Assembly: GCF_013373865.1 (NCBI RefSeq)
Contig: NC_050469.1
Coordinates: 16,102,546-16,166,545, forward strand
Direction: 5' to 3'
DNA: 64,000 bases
Source of the DNA: Monomorium pharaonis
Taxonomy: Eukaryota; Arthropoda; Insecta; Hymenoptera; Formicidae
Below the pieces are notes generated by a model. The model saw nothing but the letters and a program-made list of their open reading frames with translations, was not told the DNA's origin and made no database searches. Below, in pieces: positions 31,466-43,107 of the stretch. Every line of letters begins with the position of its first letter. The stretch's first letter is position 1. Position numbers and translations under genes: made by a program.

Positions 31466-33959
31466 CCCACACAGCACACTTTATCCTGAGGATATCCCAA
31501 ATTATCCCAGACAGACGAAGGCGATCCCACGGATATCTCAATGAGTAGCTCCCGGGATATCCTACAAAAATATCTTAAAATATCGTAAAATATCTTAAGA
31601 TATCATATGATATCTTATTATATATTTCGATATCCCCCAAAAATATCTTAAAATATTTTAAGATATTGTAAGATATTCATTAATATCTTACGATATCCTA
31701 TTACATCCAAATAATATCCCATCATATCTTTTTTATCTCTACAATTAATGGAGCATAAATCAAGTGTAAAGGGAAAGTTAATTATAATGTAACAAAAGAG
31801 TGACAGAAGTGTAAATTAAATCTTTAAGAAACGTAGATTAAAACGTCAGAACATAAAGAAAATATACTTATGGAAACAATGTGGCATATTAATAATATGC
31901 CACATATACTAAAAAATTATAAAAAATGACATTAAAAAAATTTTTTTATTTTAAACAAACAGAGCAAAAACAGATTTTTTAATAAGTTAGTCTACATACT
32001 ATTTTGCGCGCATATATAAAAATAGTAAAAAAAGTAAAAAAAAATTGTAAAACTTCATATTTATTTATAAAAATATAAGTTAATTATACATGTTTTATCC
32101 TTCTGACAACATCTATTGTAATGATCTATAACAAATATGAATCCATAAACAAGAAGTGTTTATGGATCACCACGAAGCGTTAGAATGCGTACGGTCTTTG
32201 AAGTCAAGCGACATCGGCGAGGGTTGACACTTGGATGGGTGACCGTTTTTTCAGGTATAGAGATATTAAACTATTAAACATGCTTTAACAGGTACGACTG
32301 TGGCTTGGCTGAAACATGTTATATTATAGTCTTCTTTCTCTTACAAAATTGCCGTCAAAATAATTAGAATTTTGTTTTTTGTTCAAGTTTTTTTCAATTC
32401 TTAGAAACTCTCAAAAATACTTAGAAATATTCAAAAATTTTTATAATTAATCAAAATTTTTTATTTTTAAAGTTTTTCGAGGAACATTTCAATTATAAAA
32501 AATCGAAACATTTATCAGAAATTCTGAAAAAAATTTTTTTAATTCTGACAAATTTTTTCACTGGGGTATATTACGATATCTCAGGAAATCCCTTGGACAT
32601 CCTCTGGATATCGTTTGAGGAATCTACAGGATGTCAAATCGGTGGACATTTGTGCATCCCTTGGATATCCCTCGGATATCGCAGACGGTCCACGGATATC
32701 CAACGATGGGTGTTTACGATAATGGCTATCCGAGTAATTTTCTCTAGGACCGAAATATATGATAAGCACAACCATCTACTATCATCATGATTCGTGACAA
32801 CTCAATGCTGTCCGGTATAGTCAAATCATCATGAGCAAGTTGCGAGTTGCGAGTTCCATGAGTTTGTAGCAGGTAACCTAAAAAGTACGATATAATAATT
32901 TGATTATTACAATTAAAAATAATCTGTTTTTAATGTATGTTTTTAATGGTAAGATTATTAACTTCATTAAAATAGTAATTATATAACACAATCATATATT
33001 TTTAAAGTATTGTCTAAAGTAATATTAAAGAGATTATTTTATTTACAAATATTTTATTTATTAATTTGTCTATCAAGTTTATATTATAACGTATATCTAA
33101 CGCATATCTAACGTATATCTGTTTACAGTATATCTTAATTTACTATGCACTTGTATTACAAATTTAAAAAATTTATTGTAAACATTATTATTAGTTTCAC
33201 ATTAGTGAAATATTCATGCATAATATTTATACATAAAGATATATGATTTTTTAAAATAATGATAACATCATGCAACTTATCATTAACAGTTGTTACAAGA
33301 AAGAAAAATATTTATACTTAAATTTTTATTTTACTTGTAATCTAAAAAATATTATTAATAATGATTTATTTAGTAATTTTACATAATTTATCTCATTTGT
33401 TTCAAAGTGTTAACACCATCCGTTTAACAAAAGATGACTTTTCTAATATATATGTTAGTTAATAATAAATAATAACATTTATTGAGAATCAATGTTTAAT
33501 TAAAATATTATATTAGGTTTTGAAATAATACCGTTATGATAGAAACTTGATAGACAAAATAAATATTTGTAAATAAAATAATCTCTGATATTACTTTAGA
33601 CAATACTTTACAAATACATGATTGTGTTACATATAATTACTATTTTAAAGTTAATAATCTTATCATACATTAAAAACAGATTATTTTTAATTGTAATAAT
33701 CAAATTATTTATGTCGTACTTTTTAGGTTACCTGCTACAAACTCACGGAACTCGCAACTCGCAACTTGCTCGTGATGATTTGGCTATACCGGACAGCATT
33801 GAGTTGTCACGAATCATGATGATAGTACATGATTGTGCTTATCATATATTTCGGTCCTAGAGAAAATTACTCGGATAGCCATTATCGTAAACACCCGATA
33901 TTGCGATATCCCAAAATAACATCCTAGGGACTTCCCTAGGATAAAGTGTGCTGTGTGGG
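31466..33959. mobile_element. 2.49-kb inverted-repeat element carrying a 5S-like segment, copy 1
   Basis: The ends CCCACACAGCACACTTTATC are mirrored at 33,940-33,959. The outer zone is dense in ATATC/GATAT steps (AAAATATCTT units). The middle holds a 5S-rRNA-derived segment and a second large inverted repeat (about 32,700-33,160 against 33,300-33,900). There is no transposase frame. Copy 2 has the same length once its insert is removed. Confidence 0.8.
32159..32245 (+). ncRNA. 5S rRNA-derived segment in the element, copy 1
   Basis: GAAGTCAAGCGACATCGG and CACTTGGATGGGTGACCG align with the internal control region of animal 5S rRNA (A box, intermediate element, C box) with matching spacing. T6 follows at 32,246-32,251, a Pol III terminator. 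The first part of 5S is only weakly recognisable. This is a repeat-borne derivative, not a ribosomal gene. Confidence 0.7.
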
Positions 33960-33960
33960 A

Positions 33961-34393
33961 TTTTTTATAATTTTTTAGTACTATTAATTGTTTCGATAAG
34001 TGTGCTTTCTTTATGTTCTGTTTTAATTTACGTTTCTTAGAGATTTAATTAACGCTTTTGTCACTCTTTTATTATATTATAATTTAATTTTTCTTTACAC
34101 TTGATTTACGCTCTATTAATTGTAGAGATAAAAGATATGATGGGATATTATCTGGATGTAATAGGATGTCGTAAGATATTATAGAATATCTTACAATATC
34201 TTATAATATTTTAAGATATTTTTGGGGAATATTGAAATATATTAATGGGATATCATATAATATCTTAAGATATTTTACGATATTTTAAGATATTTTTGTA
34301 GGATATCCCGGGAGATACTCATTGAGATATCCGTGGGATCGCCTTCGTCTGGTATAATTTGGGATATCCTCAGGATAAAGTGTGCTGTGTGGG
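33961..34393. mobile_element. Truncated inverted copy of the 2.49-kb element
   Basis: Reverse complement of about 31,466-31,900, ending GTGCTGTGTGGG at 34,393. It abuts the right end of copy 1, so two elements or a tandem inverted form are joined here. Confidence 0.75.
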
Positions 34394-34429
34394 GTATAGA
34401 TATACAAAGTGCATCAAGTAGTTGCAGCG

Positions 34430-34810
34430 TTACAGATGTTGAATGTCCGGAGATTGTTCAGTTTTTATATGATAATTAGCAAAGAAGCTGAAACAAAAAA
34501 TTAATTCAAGAAAAGAATTCGTTCATCTACAAAAAGCACATATAGAATACATAATTTCTTATAAAGATATTAACTACTTATCTGATATATATTTGTTTAT
34601 TCTCCATTTATTTCTTTCCCTCTTCCTTCTTTATGTTTCTATTTTATCTTGCACAGATTTTGTTTCTCGGCTGACAATGATTTTAATATGGAAAACCAGA
34701 TTTCAATCATAAATCTTGTCTGTCAAGGCATATCAAAGAAATTAAAAATTATTATATTACTAATTAATTTAATATAATAAAAATATAATTTAGTATAGTT
34801 TAATATATTA
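34430..34810. repeat. Degenerate duplicate of a segment seen twice more at 41-43 kb
   Basis: 34,480-34,790 matches 42,475-42,790 directly and 41,110-41,470 inverted. It includes TTAATTCAAGAAAAGAAT and CTGACAATGATTTTAATATGG. One copy has a longer open frame (see 41,440-41,507). No intact gene. Confidence 0.6.
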
Positions 34811-35507
34811 CCCACACAGCACACTTTATCCTGAGGATATCCCAAATTATCCCAGACAGACGAAAGCGATCCCACGGATATCTCAATGAGTAGCTCCCGG
34901 GATATCCTACAAAAATATCTTAAAATATCGTAAAATATCTTAAGATATCATATGATATCTTATTAATACATTTCGATATCCCCAAAAAATATCTTAAAAT
35001 ATTATAAGATATTGTAAGATATTCATTAATATCTTACGATATTCTATTACATCCAAATAATATCCCATTATATCTTTTTTATCTCTACAATTAATGGAGC
35101 ATAAATCAAGTGTAAAGAAAAAGTTAATTATAATGTAACAAAAGAGTGACAAAAGCGTAAATTAAATCTTTAAGAAACGTAGATTAAAACGTCAGAACAT
35201 AAAGAAAATACACTTATGGAAACAATGTGGCATATTAATAATATACTACATATACTAAAAAATTATAAAAAATGACATTAAAGAAATTTTTTTATTTTAT
35301 ACAAACAGAGCAAAAACAGATTTTTTAATAAGTTAGTCTACATACTATTTTGCGCGCCGCATATATAAAAATAGTAAAAAAAGTAAAAAAAAAAGGTAAA
35401 ACTTCATATTTATTTATAAAAATATAAGTTAACTATACATGTTTTATCCTTCTGACAACATCTATTGTAATGATCTATAACAAATATGAATCCATAAACA
35501 AGAAGTG

Positions 35508-35594
35508 TTTATGGATCACCACGAAGCGTTAAAATGCGTACGGTCTTCAAAGTCAAGCGACATCGGCGAAAGTTGACACTTGGATGGGTGACCG
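35508..35594 (+). ncRNA. 5S rRNA-derived segment in the element, copy 2
   Basis: Same as copy 1 with a few changes (TCAAAGTCAAGCGACATCGG; CACTTGGATGGGTGACCG), again followed by T6 (35,595-35,600). Conservation of the control region and terminator between the two copies is notable. Confidence 0.7.
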
Positions 35595-36603
35595 TTTTTT
35601 CAGGTATAGAGATATTAAACTATTAAACATGCAGTGAACACATTTTATAGCGGCAATATAACATGGAAGTTACATGTAATTTAACATTGTTATTCTTGTG
35701 ATATGTATAGGTGCTATATGACATGGAAATAACCTGTTACGTAATATTTGTTATACGCAAGTGATCTAGCTGTTATACACTTCTCGCAAAAATTAAAGGA
35801 ACAAAAAAATTTTCTAAATTTTTTGCCAATTTTCAACAGGCTGTATTTTAGTGAAAAATGGTCGTACAGGAAATAAAAAAACATAGCTTTTGAAGCTTGA
35901 AGACTCTAGTTTTAGAATTTTTTGGTTAAAAATTTTTCTGAGCACCGGTAGCCATGCAATTCTTGGATAAAGCACGAAGAAAAAATTTTCAAAATTTTTT
36001 ACATTTTTTTTTCGCTCTACGGGCATGAAAAAAATTTTTCGAGCTAAACCAATGCATAGGTCGCATAGCCTGTTCATTCAGCTTCAATTTGCTTTTTTCG
36101 AAAGTCAGATACGACTATTTGTCTTCGAGATATCGAATTTTGAATGCAAAAGGACCCTTTTTCACTCAACTGCCGATATCTCTGAAACTACTGGTCGCCT
36201 AGCGAGCTGACGAGCGGTTTCGTTTTCTGCAGAAAATTTCCTACAAAAATCTGTCATGGTTGATTGAAAAAAAAATTTTGTCCCACCTGAAACGGTAACG
36301 TGAAAAAAGAACAAAAAAATGTCATTTTCCCCTTTTTTGGTAAATCGACTGTGTCTTCGACAATATTGGGGCAAAAGCTTAGGTTAGAAGAAAATTTTAC
36401 AGTCTAATGTACCCCAAAGACCCCCCTAAATTTTTAGATCGATCGGTTCAGCGGTTTCCCCGGACCGATTGATTGAAATTTTGAAAAAATTAAGGGAACA
36501 AGACTTTGTTCCCTAAATTTGACCTAATCTTTTTAAAATTCAATAATTTCATTTTTTTTACTTTTTACTCAATTTTGAGTTTTTTTTTCAAAAATTTTTA
36601 TTC

Positions 36604-36852
36604 AAAAACATTACATTGTTGAGGCATCCTGCAATGAGTCCTGACCTGAATCCGATAGAGCACGTCTGGGACATATTGGGCCGCCGATTGCGTCAAAATT
36701 ATCCGAATCTGAATAATTTGGCAGCATTAGAGAACGCTTTGATAAGAATTTGGCGTCAGATCCCTCAACAGATGATCCGAAATTGCATTTCGAATATGCG
36801 ACAAAGATTGCAAGCTGTGATTAGGAGTAGAGGCGGGAACACTCGATACTGA
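36604..36852 (+). pseudogene. C-terminal fragment of a Tc1-type transposase
   Basis: About 80 codons ending in TGA at 36,850-36,852. The fragment contains PAMSPDLNPIEHVWD, the block with the third catalytic acidic residue (Glu) of the DDE domain, then LGRRLRQNYPNLNNLAALEN and the usual C-terminal helices. The DNA-binding domain and the first two catalytic Asp are missing, cut by the repeat arm on the left. Confidence 0.85.
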
Positions 36853-36869
36853 ACACGAGACACACACAC

Positions 36870-36872
<3 letters not shown>

Positions 36873-36916
<44 letters not shown>
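36873..36916. repeat. CA microsatellite
   Basis: About 20 CA units just after the transposase remnant. Confidence 0.95.
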
Positions 36917-36918
<2 letters not shown>

Positions 36919-38608
36919 TAAAAAATGAGTTTGGAGTCGCAAAATACTGTGGAGCTGACGAACCACGGGGTCTCATTTTTTTCGAAGAATCATTAACACA
37001 CGTGCGTAAGCACAAAAGAAGCGTAAATCCGACCGTGCAACCTCCACGTGGTATGCTTTGGATAACGCTAATGCCGGCGGTAAATCAATCATCAATCAAA
37101 ATTTTCGTCAGAAAGTTTGATTTTCTTAAAAACGAAAAAAAAGAAATTTTTTTTCAAATTTTTTTTTAAATTTTCAAAAAAAAATTTTTTGGAAATTTTC
37201 GAAATTTTTGAAAAAATTTTTTTGGATTTTTTTTTGTTACTCAATCTTCAAAAAACTCAAAATTGAGTAAAAAGTAAAAAAAAATGAAATTGAATTTTAA
37301 AAAGATTAGGTCAAATTTAAGGAACAAAGTCTTGTTCCCTTAATTTTTTCAAAATTTCAATCAATCGGTCCGGGGAAACCGCTGAACCGATCGATCTAAA
37401 AATTTAGGGAGGTCTTTGGGGTACATTAGACTGTAAAATTTTCTTCTAACCTAAGCTTTTGCCCCAATATTGTCGAAGACACAGTCGATTTACCAAAAAA
37501 GGGGAAAATGGCATTTTTTGCTCTTTTTTCACGTTACCGTTTCAGGTGGGACAAAATTTTTGTTTCAATCAACCATGACAGATTTTTGTAGGAAATTTTC
37601 TGCAGAAAACGAAACCGCTCGTCAGCTCGCTAGGCGACCAGTAGTTTCAGAGATATCGGCAGTTGAGTGAAAAAGGGTCCTTTTGCATTCAAAATTCGAT
37701 ATCTCGAAGACAAATAGTCGTATCTGACTTCCGAAAAAAGCAAATTGAAGCTGAATGAACAGGCTATGCGACCTATGTATTGGTTTAGCTCGAAAAATTT
37801 TTTTCATGCCCGTAGAGCGAAAAAAAAAATGTAAAAAATTTTGAAAATTTTTTCTTCGTGCTTTATCCAAGAATTGCATGGCTACCGGTGCTCAGAAAAA
37901 TTTTTAACCAAAAAATTCTAAAACTAGAGTCTTCAAGCTTCAAAAGCTATGTTTTTTTATTTCCTGTACGACCATTTTTCACTAAAATACAGCCTGTTGA
38001 AAATTGGCAAAAAATTTAGAAAATTTTTTTGTTCCTTTAATTTTTGCGAGAAGTGTACATCGTTTTGGCGTTACAGTTATTCAACAAAAATTGTATAATT
38101 GTAACATAACACGTTCGTATCAATGTTATTACGGAACGATGCGTCGTAGTTGACTCAGAAATCAGACATTATAACATCCTGAATGACAGATCTATTTAAT
38201 AATAAAAAAAATTATTATAAAGATAATGTTTTCAAAAATAACGGTTTGTCTACAATTACTGCGCACAAAAAATGCACAAAATCTAAATTCATCATGTGCT
38301 GAACAAAAACAGAATAATAAATGTATACTATTCAATTTTTCTTAAAATTATGATCTATATAGTTAACCATCTAATTAATCATTTGAACGCTTCAAAGATT
38401 AGTGCTAAATAGATCGCAATTTCCATCAAATTATTAAGGTTATGGAAAAAGATAAATTTAACAATGAAATTAATAAGTAAATAAATTAATGCTATTTATT
38501 TTTAATGTTTTGCAAAATTTAATTGCTTTTATAAAAAATAATATAGTCGCGTCAGTTTACATATAGGTATATGTAGACAATAACAAGTACCCATATCGAT
38601 GAGTCAAA

Positions 38609-38676
38609 TTGGCGTAGCAGGTAGAGTACAAGGTTTGTAATCCTAAGGTCCCGGGTTCAAAACCTACCAGCGGCAA
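38609..38676 (+). ncRNA. tRNA-Thr-like segment, second copy
   Basis: GGCGTAGCAGGTAGAGTA (A box), AAGGTTTGTAATCCT (loop with UGU), GGTTCAAAACC (B box), then CTACCAGCGGCA. About 90% identical to the inverted copy at 5,627-5,697. No T run follows on this strand. Confidence 0.5.
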
Positions 38677-40640
38677 GTAAAAATAAAATAAAAAATAACA
38701 TATTTTAAATTTAATTAATTAATAAAAATTTATTCTAAATGTAGTATGTGCTGTTGATAAAAATAATTTTAAAAAAATGAAATTTTTATTTTATTTTATT
38801 TTTCTTTGTAACTGTTGTGTAACGGTTAGATAACATGTAATTATAACATGTTATATTGCTGAGTCGGAAATTGTAACTTACATGTAAGTTACGTGTAATT
38901 TCAAAGTAACGTAACCTGTTATATTCGGTTACATTGCTGTTACACTGCTGCTATATTACTGTGTTCATTGAGCTTTAACAGGTACGACGGCTTGGCTGAA
39001 ACATGTTATATTATAGTCTTCTTTCTCTTACAAAATTGCCGTAAAAATAATTAGAATTTTTTATTTTTTGTTCAAGTTTTTTTCCATTCTTAGAAACTCT
39101 CAAAAATACTTAGAAATATTCAAAAATTTTTTTAATTAATCAAAATTTTTTATTTTTAAAATTTTTCCAAAAAACGTTTCAATTATAAAAAATCGAAACA
39201 TTTATCAGAAATCCTAAAAAAAATTTTTTTAATTCTAACAAATTTTTTTACTAAGATATTATATTACGATATCTCAGGAAATCCCTTGGACATCCTCTGG
39301 ATATCGTTTGAGATATCTACAGGATATCAAATCGGTGGACATTTGTGCATCCCTTGGATATCCCTCGGATATCGCAGACGGTCCACGGATATCCAACGAT
39401 ATTGCGATATCTCAAAATGGGTGTTTACGATAATGGCTATCCGAGTAATTTTCTCTAGGACCGAAATATATGACAAGCACAACCATGTACTATCATCATG
39501 ATTCGTGACAACTCAATGCTGTCCGGTATAGCCAAATCATCACGAGCAAGTTCCGTGAGTTTGTAGCAGATAACCTAAAAAGTACGACATAAATAATTTG
39601 ATTATTACAATTAAAAATAATCTGTTTTTAATGTATGATAAGATTATTAACTTTAAAATAGTAATTATATGTAACACAATCATGTATTTTTAAAGTATTG
39701 TCTAAAGTAATATCAGAGATTATTTTATTTACAAATATTTATTTTGTCTATCAAGTTTCTATCATAACGGTATTATTTCAAAACCTAATATAATATTTTA
39801 ATTAAATATTGATTCTCAATAAATGTTATTATTTATTATTAACTAACATATATATTAGAAAAGTCATCTTTTATTAAACGGATGGTGTTAACACTTTGAA
39901 ACAAATGAGATAAATTATGTAAAATTACTAAATAAATCATTATTAATAATATTTTTTAGATTACAAGTAAAATAAAAATTTAAGTATAAATATTTTTCTT
40001 TTTTGTAACAACTGTTAATGATAAGTTGCATGGTGTTATCATTATTTTAAAAAATCATATATCTTTATGTATAAATATTATGCATGAATATTTCACTAAT
40101 GTGAAACTAATAATAATGTTTACAATAAATTTTTTTAATTTGTAATACAAGTGCATAGTAAATTAAGATATACTGTAAACAGATATACGTTAGATATGCG
40201 TTAGATATACGTTATAATAGAAACTTGATAGACAAATTAATAAATAAAATATTTGTAAATAAAATAATCTCTTTAATATTACTTTAGACAATACTTTAAA
40301 AATACATGATTGTGTTATATAATTACTATTTTAATGAAGTTAATAATCTTACCATACATTAAAAACAGATTATTTTTAATTGTAATAATCAAATTATTTA
40401 TGTCGTACTTTTTAGGTGACCTGCTACAAACTCACGGAACTCGCAACTCGCAACTTGCTCGTGATGATTTGGCTATACCGGACAGCATTGAATTGTCACG
40501 AATCATAATGATAGTAGATGGTTGTGCTTATCATATATTTCGGTCCTAGAGAAAATAACTCGGATAGCCATTATCGTAAACACCCAATGACATCCCAGAG
40601 ACATCCCTAGGATAAAGTGTGCTGTGTGGGTAATATATTA

Positions 40641-41440
40641 TATTAAAATTTCTTCTCTTACATATAAATATATAAAACATTTGTTCACCTTGTTTATCTC
40701 TATGCACTATATTTTTAGTTATTTGTGTAATTTTTATTCATTTATTAAATCAAATGTCATAAATCATTTATATAATATTTATTGTTTGACATATACGCGC
40801 GCATACGTCAAAAGGTTACACGACATTAGTCCGAAAACTAGATGGGAAAAATGTTGGTACCAACAAAATTCTCTAGACATTTCAATTTCAATTTTTACAG
40901 GTTAGTAACATTGTTTAAGTAGTAAATCCGCGAGTATTCGGAGACGTTTTGACATATGCGCGCGCCAAAATAATAAATATTAAGTTAAATTGTAACATGT
41001 AATTGAAATTAATGTTAAAAAATTACAACTGAATATTAAGTACATAGAGATAAACAAGAAAAAAATGTTTTATATATTTATATGTAAGAGAAGAAATTTT
41101 AATATAATATATTAATATATTAAACTATACTAAATTATATTTTTATTATATTAAATTAATTAGTAATATAATCATTTTTAATTTCTTTGATGTGCCTTGA
41201 CAAACAAGATTTATGATTGAAATCTGGTTTTCCATATTAAAATCATTGTCAGCCGAGAAACAAAATCTGTGCAAGATAAAATAGAATCATAAAGAAGGAA
41301 GAGGGAAAGAAATAAATGGAGAATAAACAAATATATATCAGATAAGTAGTTAATATCTTTATAAGAAATTATGTATTCTATATGTGCTTTTTGTAGATGA
41401 ATCGATTCTTTTCTTGAATTAATTTTTTGTTTTAGCTTCT
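40641..41440. repeat. Palindromic repeat region
   Basis: AAATTTCTTCTCTTACATAT near 40,652 is mirrored near 41,085, with inner GGTACCAACAAAATTCTCTAG near 40,860. The same segments recur at 42,790-43,090. No gene was seen. Confidence 0.6.
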
Positions 41441-42340
41441 TTGCTAATTGTAGAATGTTGACAGCTGGACCATCAGAGAACAATTCCTTGCCGAGTAAAG
41501 CTGTCAAATTCTAAACCTGCTACTTCCTCGAGTATGCCAAAATTGTAAGCAAAAAAGTTGAAATCACATTGTAACATCAAATATCATTTCGTAAGTAAAC
41601 ATATACTATTTGGAGTAAAACAAATTATCGTTAAAGAAATATTTTGATATCATTATTTTTGTAGTTAATATGTGTGTGTGTGTGTGTGTGTTTGTGGGTA
41701 TAATTCATTTAAAATAATTATTAGTTTAATAATTAAAGTTACATTTTAGTTGGTATAAGAAGGCTCGTGATATTACTTGGGTTGAATTAGATAAAGAGTA
41801 TCTTAGATTTAAGAGGTGTTTTCTAGAGCATACACACTTGGCATCTTTTTTACCGTTTTTAAAAAGATAATTTTGGTTTATTTTACATCAAATAGTGTAT
41901 TCACTTATTAAATGATCCTCGATTGTTGGACAAGCATCCATCGCTACTTCTAAACCCATTCTTGTAAAAGTCAATGTGGGTAGCACATTTTCTGTTTGCT
42001 GAAAGATAAAAGGTGTATACCGATTAACAGACTATATAACAAAATAACAGTAAACAATGAGCAGGTCTATCGAAAGCGTTCATGACAGGTTGACGATAAA
42101 CACAATAGTATCCCAGATAGCACAGAGATTCAAAAAGAATTCATAATTGGTAACATAATTGGTAACGTACAATTGAGTTCTTTTTAAACTCTCCGTGCTA
42201 TCTGGGATCTCTTCTAGTTTAAATAATGTCGGTACATTGCTGGGACAAACAGCACATATGCTTTGTAGAACAAACAATTTCGACAAACCTGCTCTCAGTT
42301 TGTTGTATCAATCTGTTACTGCACCGTTGATAAATCTAAT
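41441..42340 (-). CDS. Possible 3' exons of an unrecognised minus-strand gene
   Basis: The terminal exon 41,998-41,888 begins after TCTTTCAG, reads QTENVLPTLTFTRMGLEV... ISEYTI and stops at TGA, followed by AATAAA. This is good evidence of a real 3' end. Upstream, about 42,292-42,209 reads GLSKLFVLQSICAVCPSNVP then TLFKLEE and is broken at its end by a 98-bp MITE (42,111-42,208). A further open piece, 41,507-41,440 (KELFSDGPAVNILQLAKKL), is duplicated in decayed form near 42,440 and 34,470. I could not link the pieces into one model or name the protein. Confidence 0.35.
42111..42208. mobile_element. 98-bp palindromic MITE, CCCAGATAGCAC ends
   Basis: TCCCAGATAGCACAGAG at the left and CTCCGTGCTATCTGGGA at the right, with AAAAAGAATTC/GAGTTCTTTTT also paired. 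It appears to interrupt an exon-like frame. The ends belong to the CCCA...AGCA group seen elsewhere in the window. Confidence 0.75.
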
Positions 42341-43107
42341 TGATATTACAATATAATTTCAACTTTTTTGCTCACAATTTTGACATACTCGAAGAAGTAG
42401 CAGGCTTAGAATTTGACAGCTTTATTCGGCAAGAAATTGTTTTCTGGTGGTCCAGCTGTCAACATTCTACGATTGGCTAAGAAGCTGAAACAAAAAATTA
42501 ATTCAAGAAAAGAATCGGTTCATCTACAAAATGCACATAGAATACATAATTTTTTATAAAGATATTAGCTACTTATCTGATATATATTTTTATTCTCCAT
42601 TTATTTCTTTCCCTTTTCCTTCTTTATGTTTTTATTTTATTTTGCACAGATTTTGTTTCTCGGCTGACAATGATTTTAATATGGAAAACCAGATTTTAAT
42701 CATAAATCTTGTCTGTCAAGGCACATCAAAGAAATTGAAAATTATTATTACTAATTAATTTAATATAATAAAAATATAATTTAGTATAGTTTAATATATT
42801 AATATATTTTATTAAAATTTCTTCTCTTACATATAAATATATAAAACATTTTTTTTCTTGTTCATCTCTATGTACTTAATATTCAGTTGTAATTTTTTAA
42901 CATTAATTTCAATTACATGTTACAATTTAACTTAATATTTATTATTTTGGCGCGCGCATATGTCAAAACGTCTCTCCGAAACTCCGAACACTCGTAGATT
43001 TACTACTTAAACAATGTTACTAACCTGTAAAAATTGAAATTGAAATGTCTAGAGAATTTTGTTGGTACCAACATTTTCCCCATCTAGTTTTCGGACTAAT
43101 GTCGTGA
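42341..43107. repeat. Duplicate of 40.6-41.5 kb in inverse orientation
   Basis: 42,345-42,790 is the reverse complement of about 41,160-41,590. 42,790-43,090 matches the palindromic region at 40,650-41,090. With the 41,440-42,340 segment in the centre this makes a large inverted duplication. Confidence 0.65.

Larger units (their letters stand above)
35778..38055. mobile_element. Tc1/mariner-type fold-back element with a transposase remnant
   Basis: Ends CACTTCTCGCAAAAATTAAA and inverse, TA on both sides (35,776-35,777 and 38,056-38,057). The arms are about 820 bp each (to ~36,590 and from ~37,240), near-identical. The centre holds only the last ~80 codons of a Tc1-type transposase plus a CA microsatellite. 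An arm of this length beside a truncated gene suggests an inverted duplication after internal deletion. Confidence 0.8.
35633..38972. mobile_element. Insert within copy 2, built of several repeats
   Basis: The ends share GTGAACACA (left) and TGTGTTCAT-type (right) sequence, with TAACATG/GTTACAT-rich subterminal zones. It contains the Tc1-type element (35,778-38,055) and a copy of the tRNA-bearing repeat (38,370-38,810). The subterminal zones resemble 50,290-50,560 and 53,020-53,290. Confidence 0.6.
34811..40630. mobile_element. 2.49-kb 5S-bearing element, copy 2, with a 3.3-kb insert
   Basis: Ends as in copy 1. The 10-bp direct repeat TAATATATTA flanks it exactly (34,801-34,810 and 40,631-40,640), although its AT-rich nature lowers the weight of the last bases. 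It is continuous with copy 1 to ACTATTAAACATGC (35,632) and again from TTTAACAGGTACG (about 38,973). Removing the insert gives about 2.49 kb. Confidence 0.8.
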
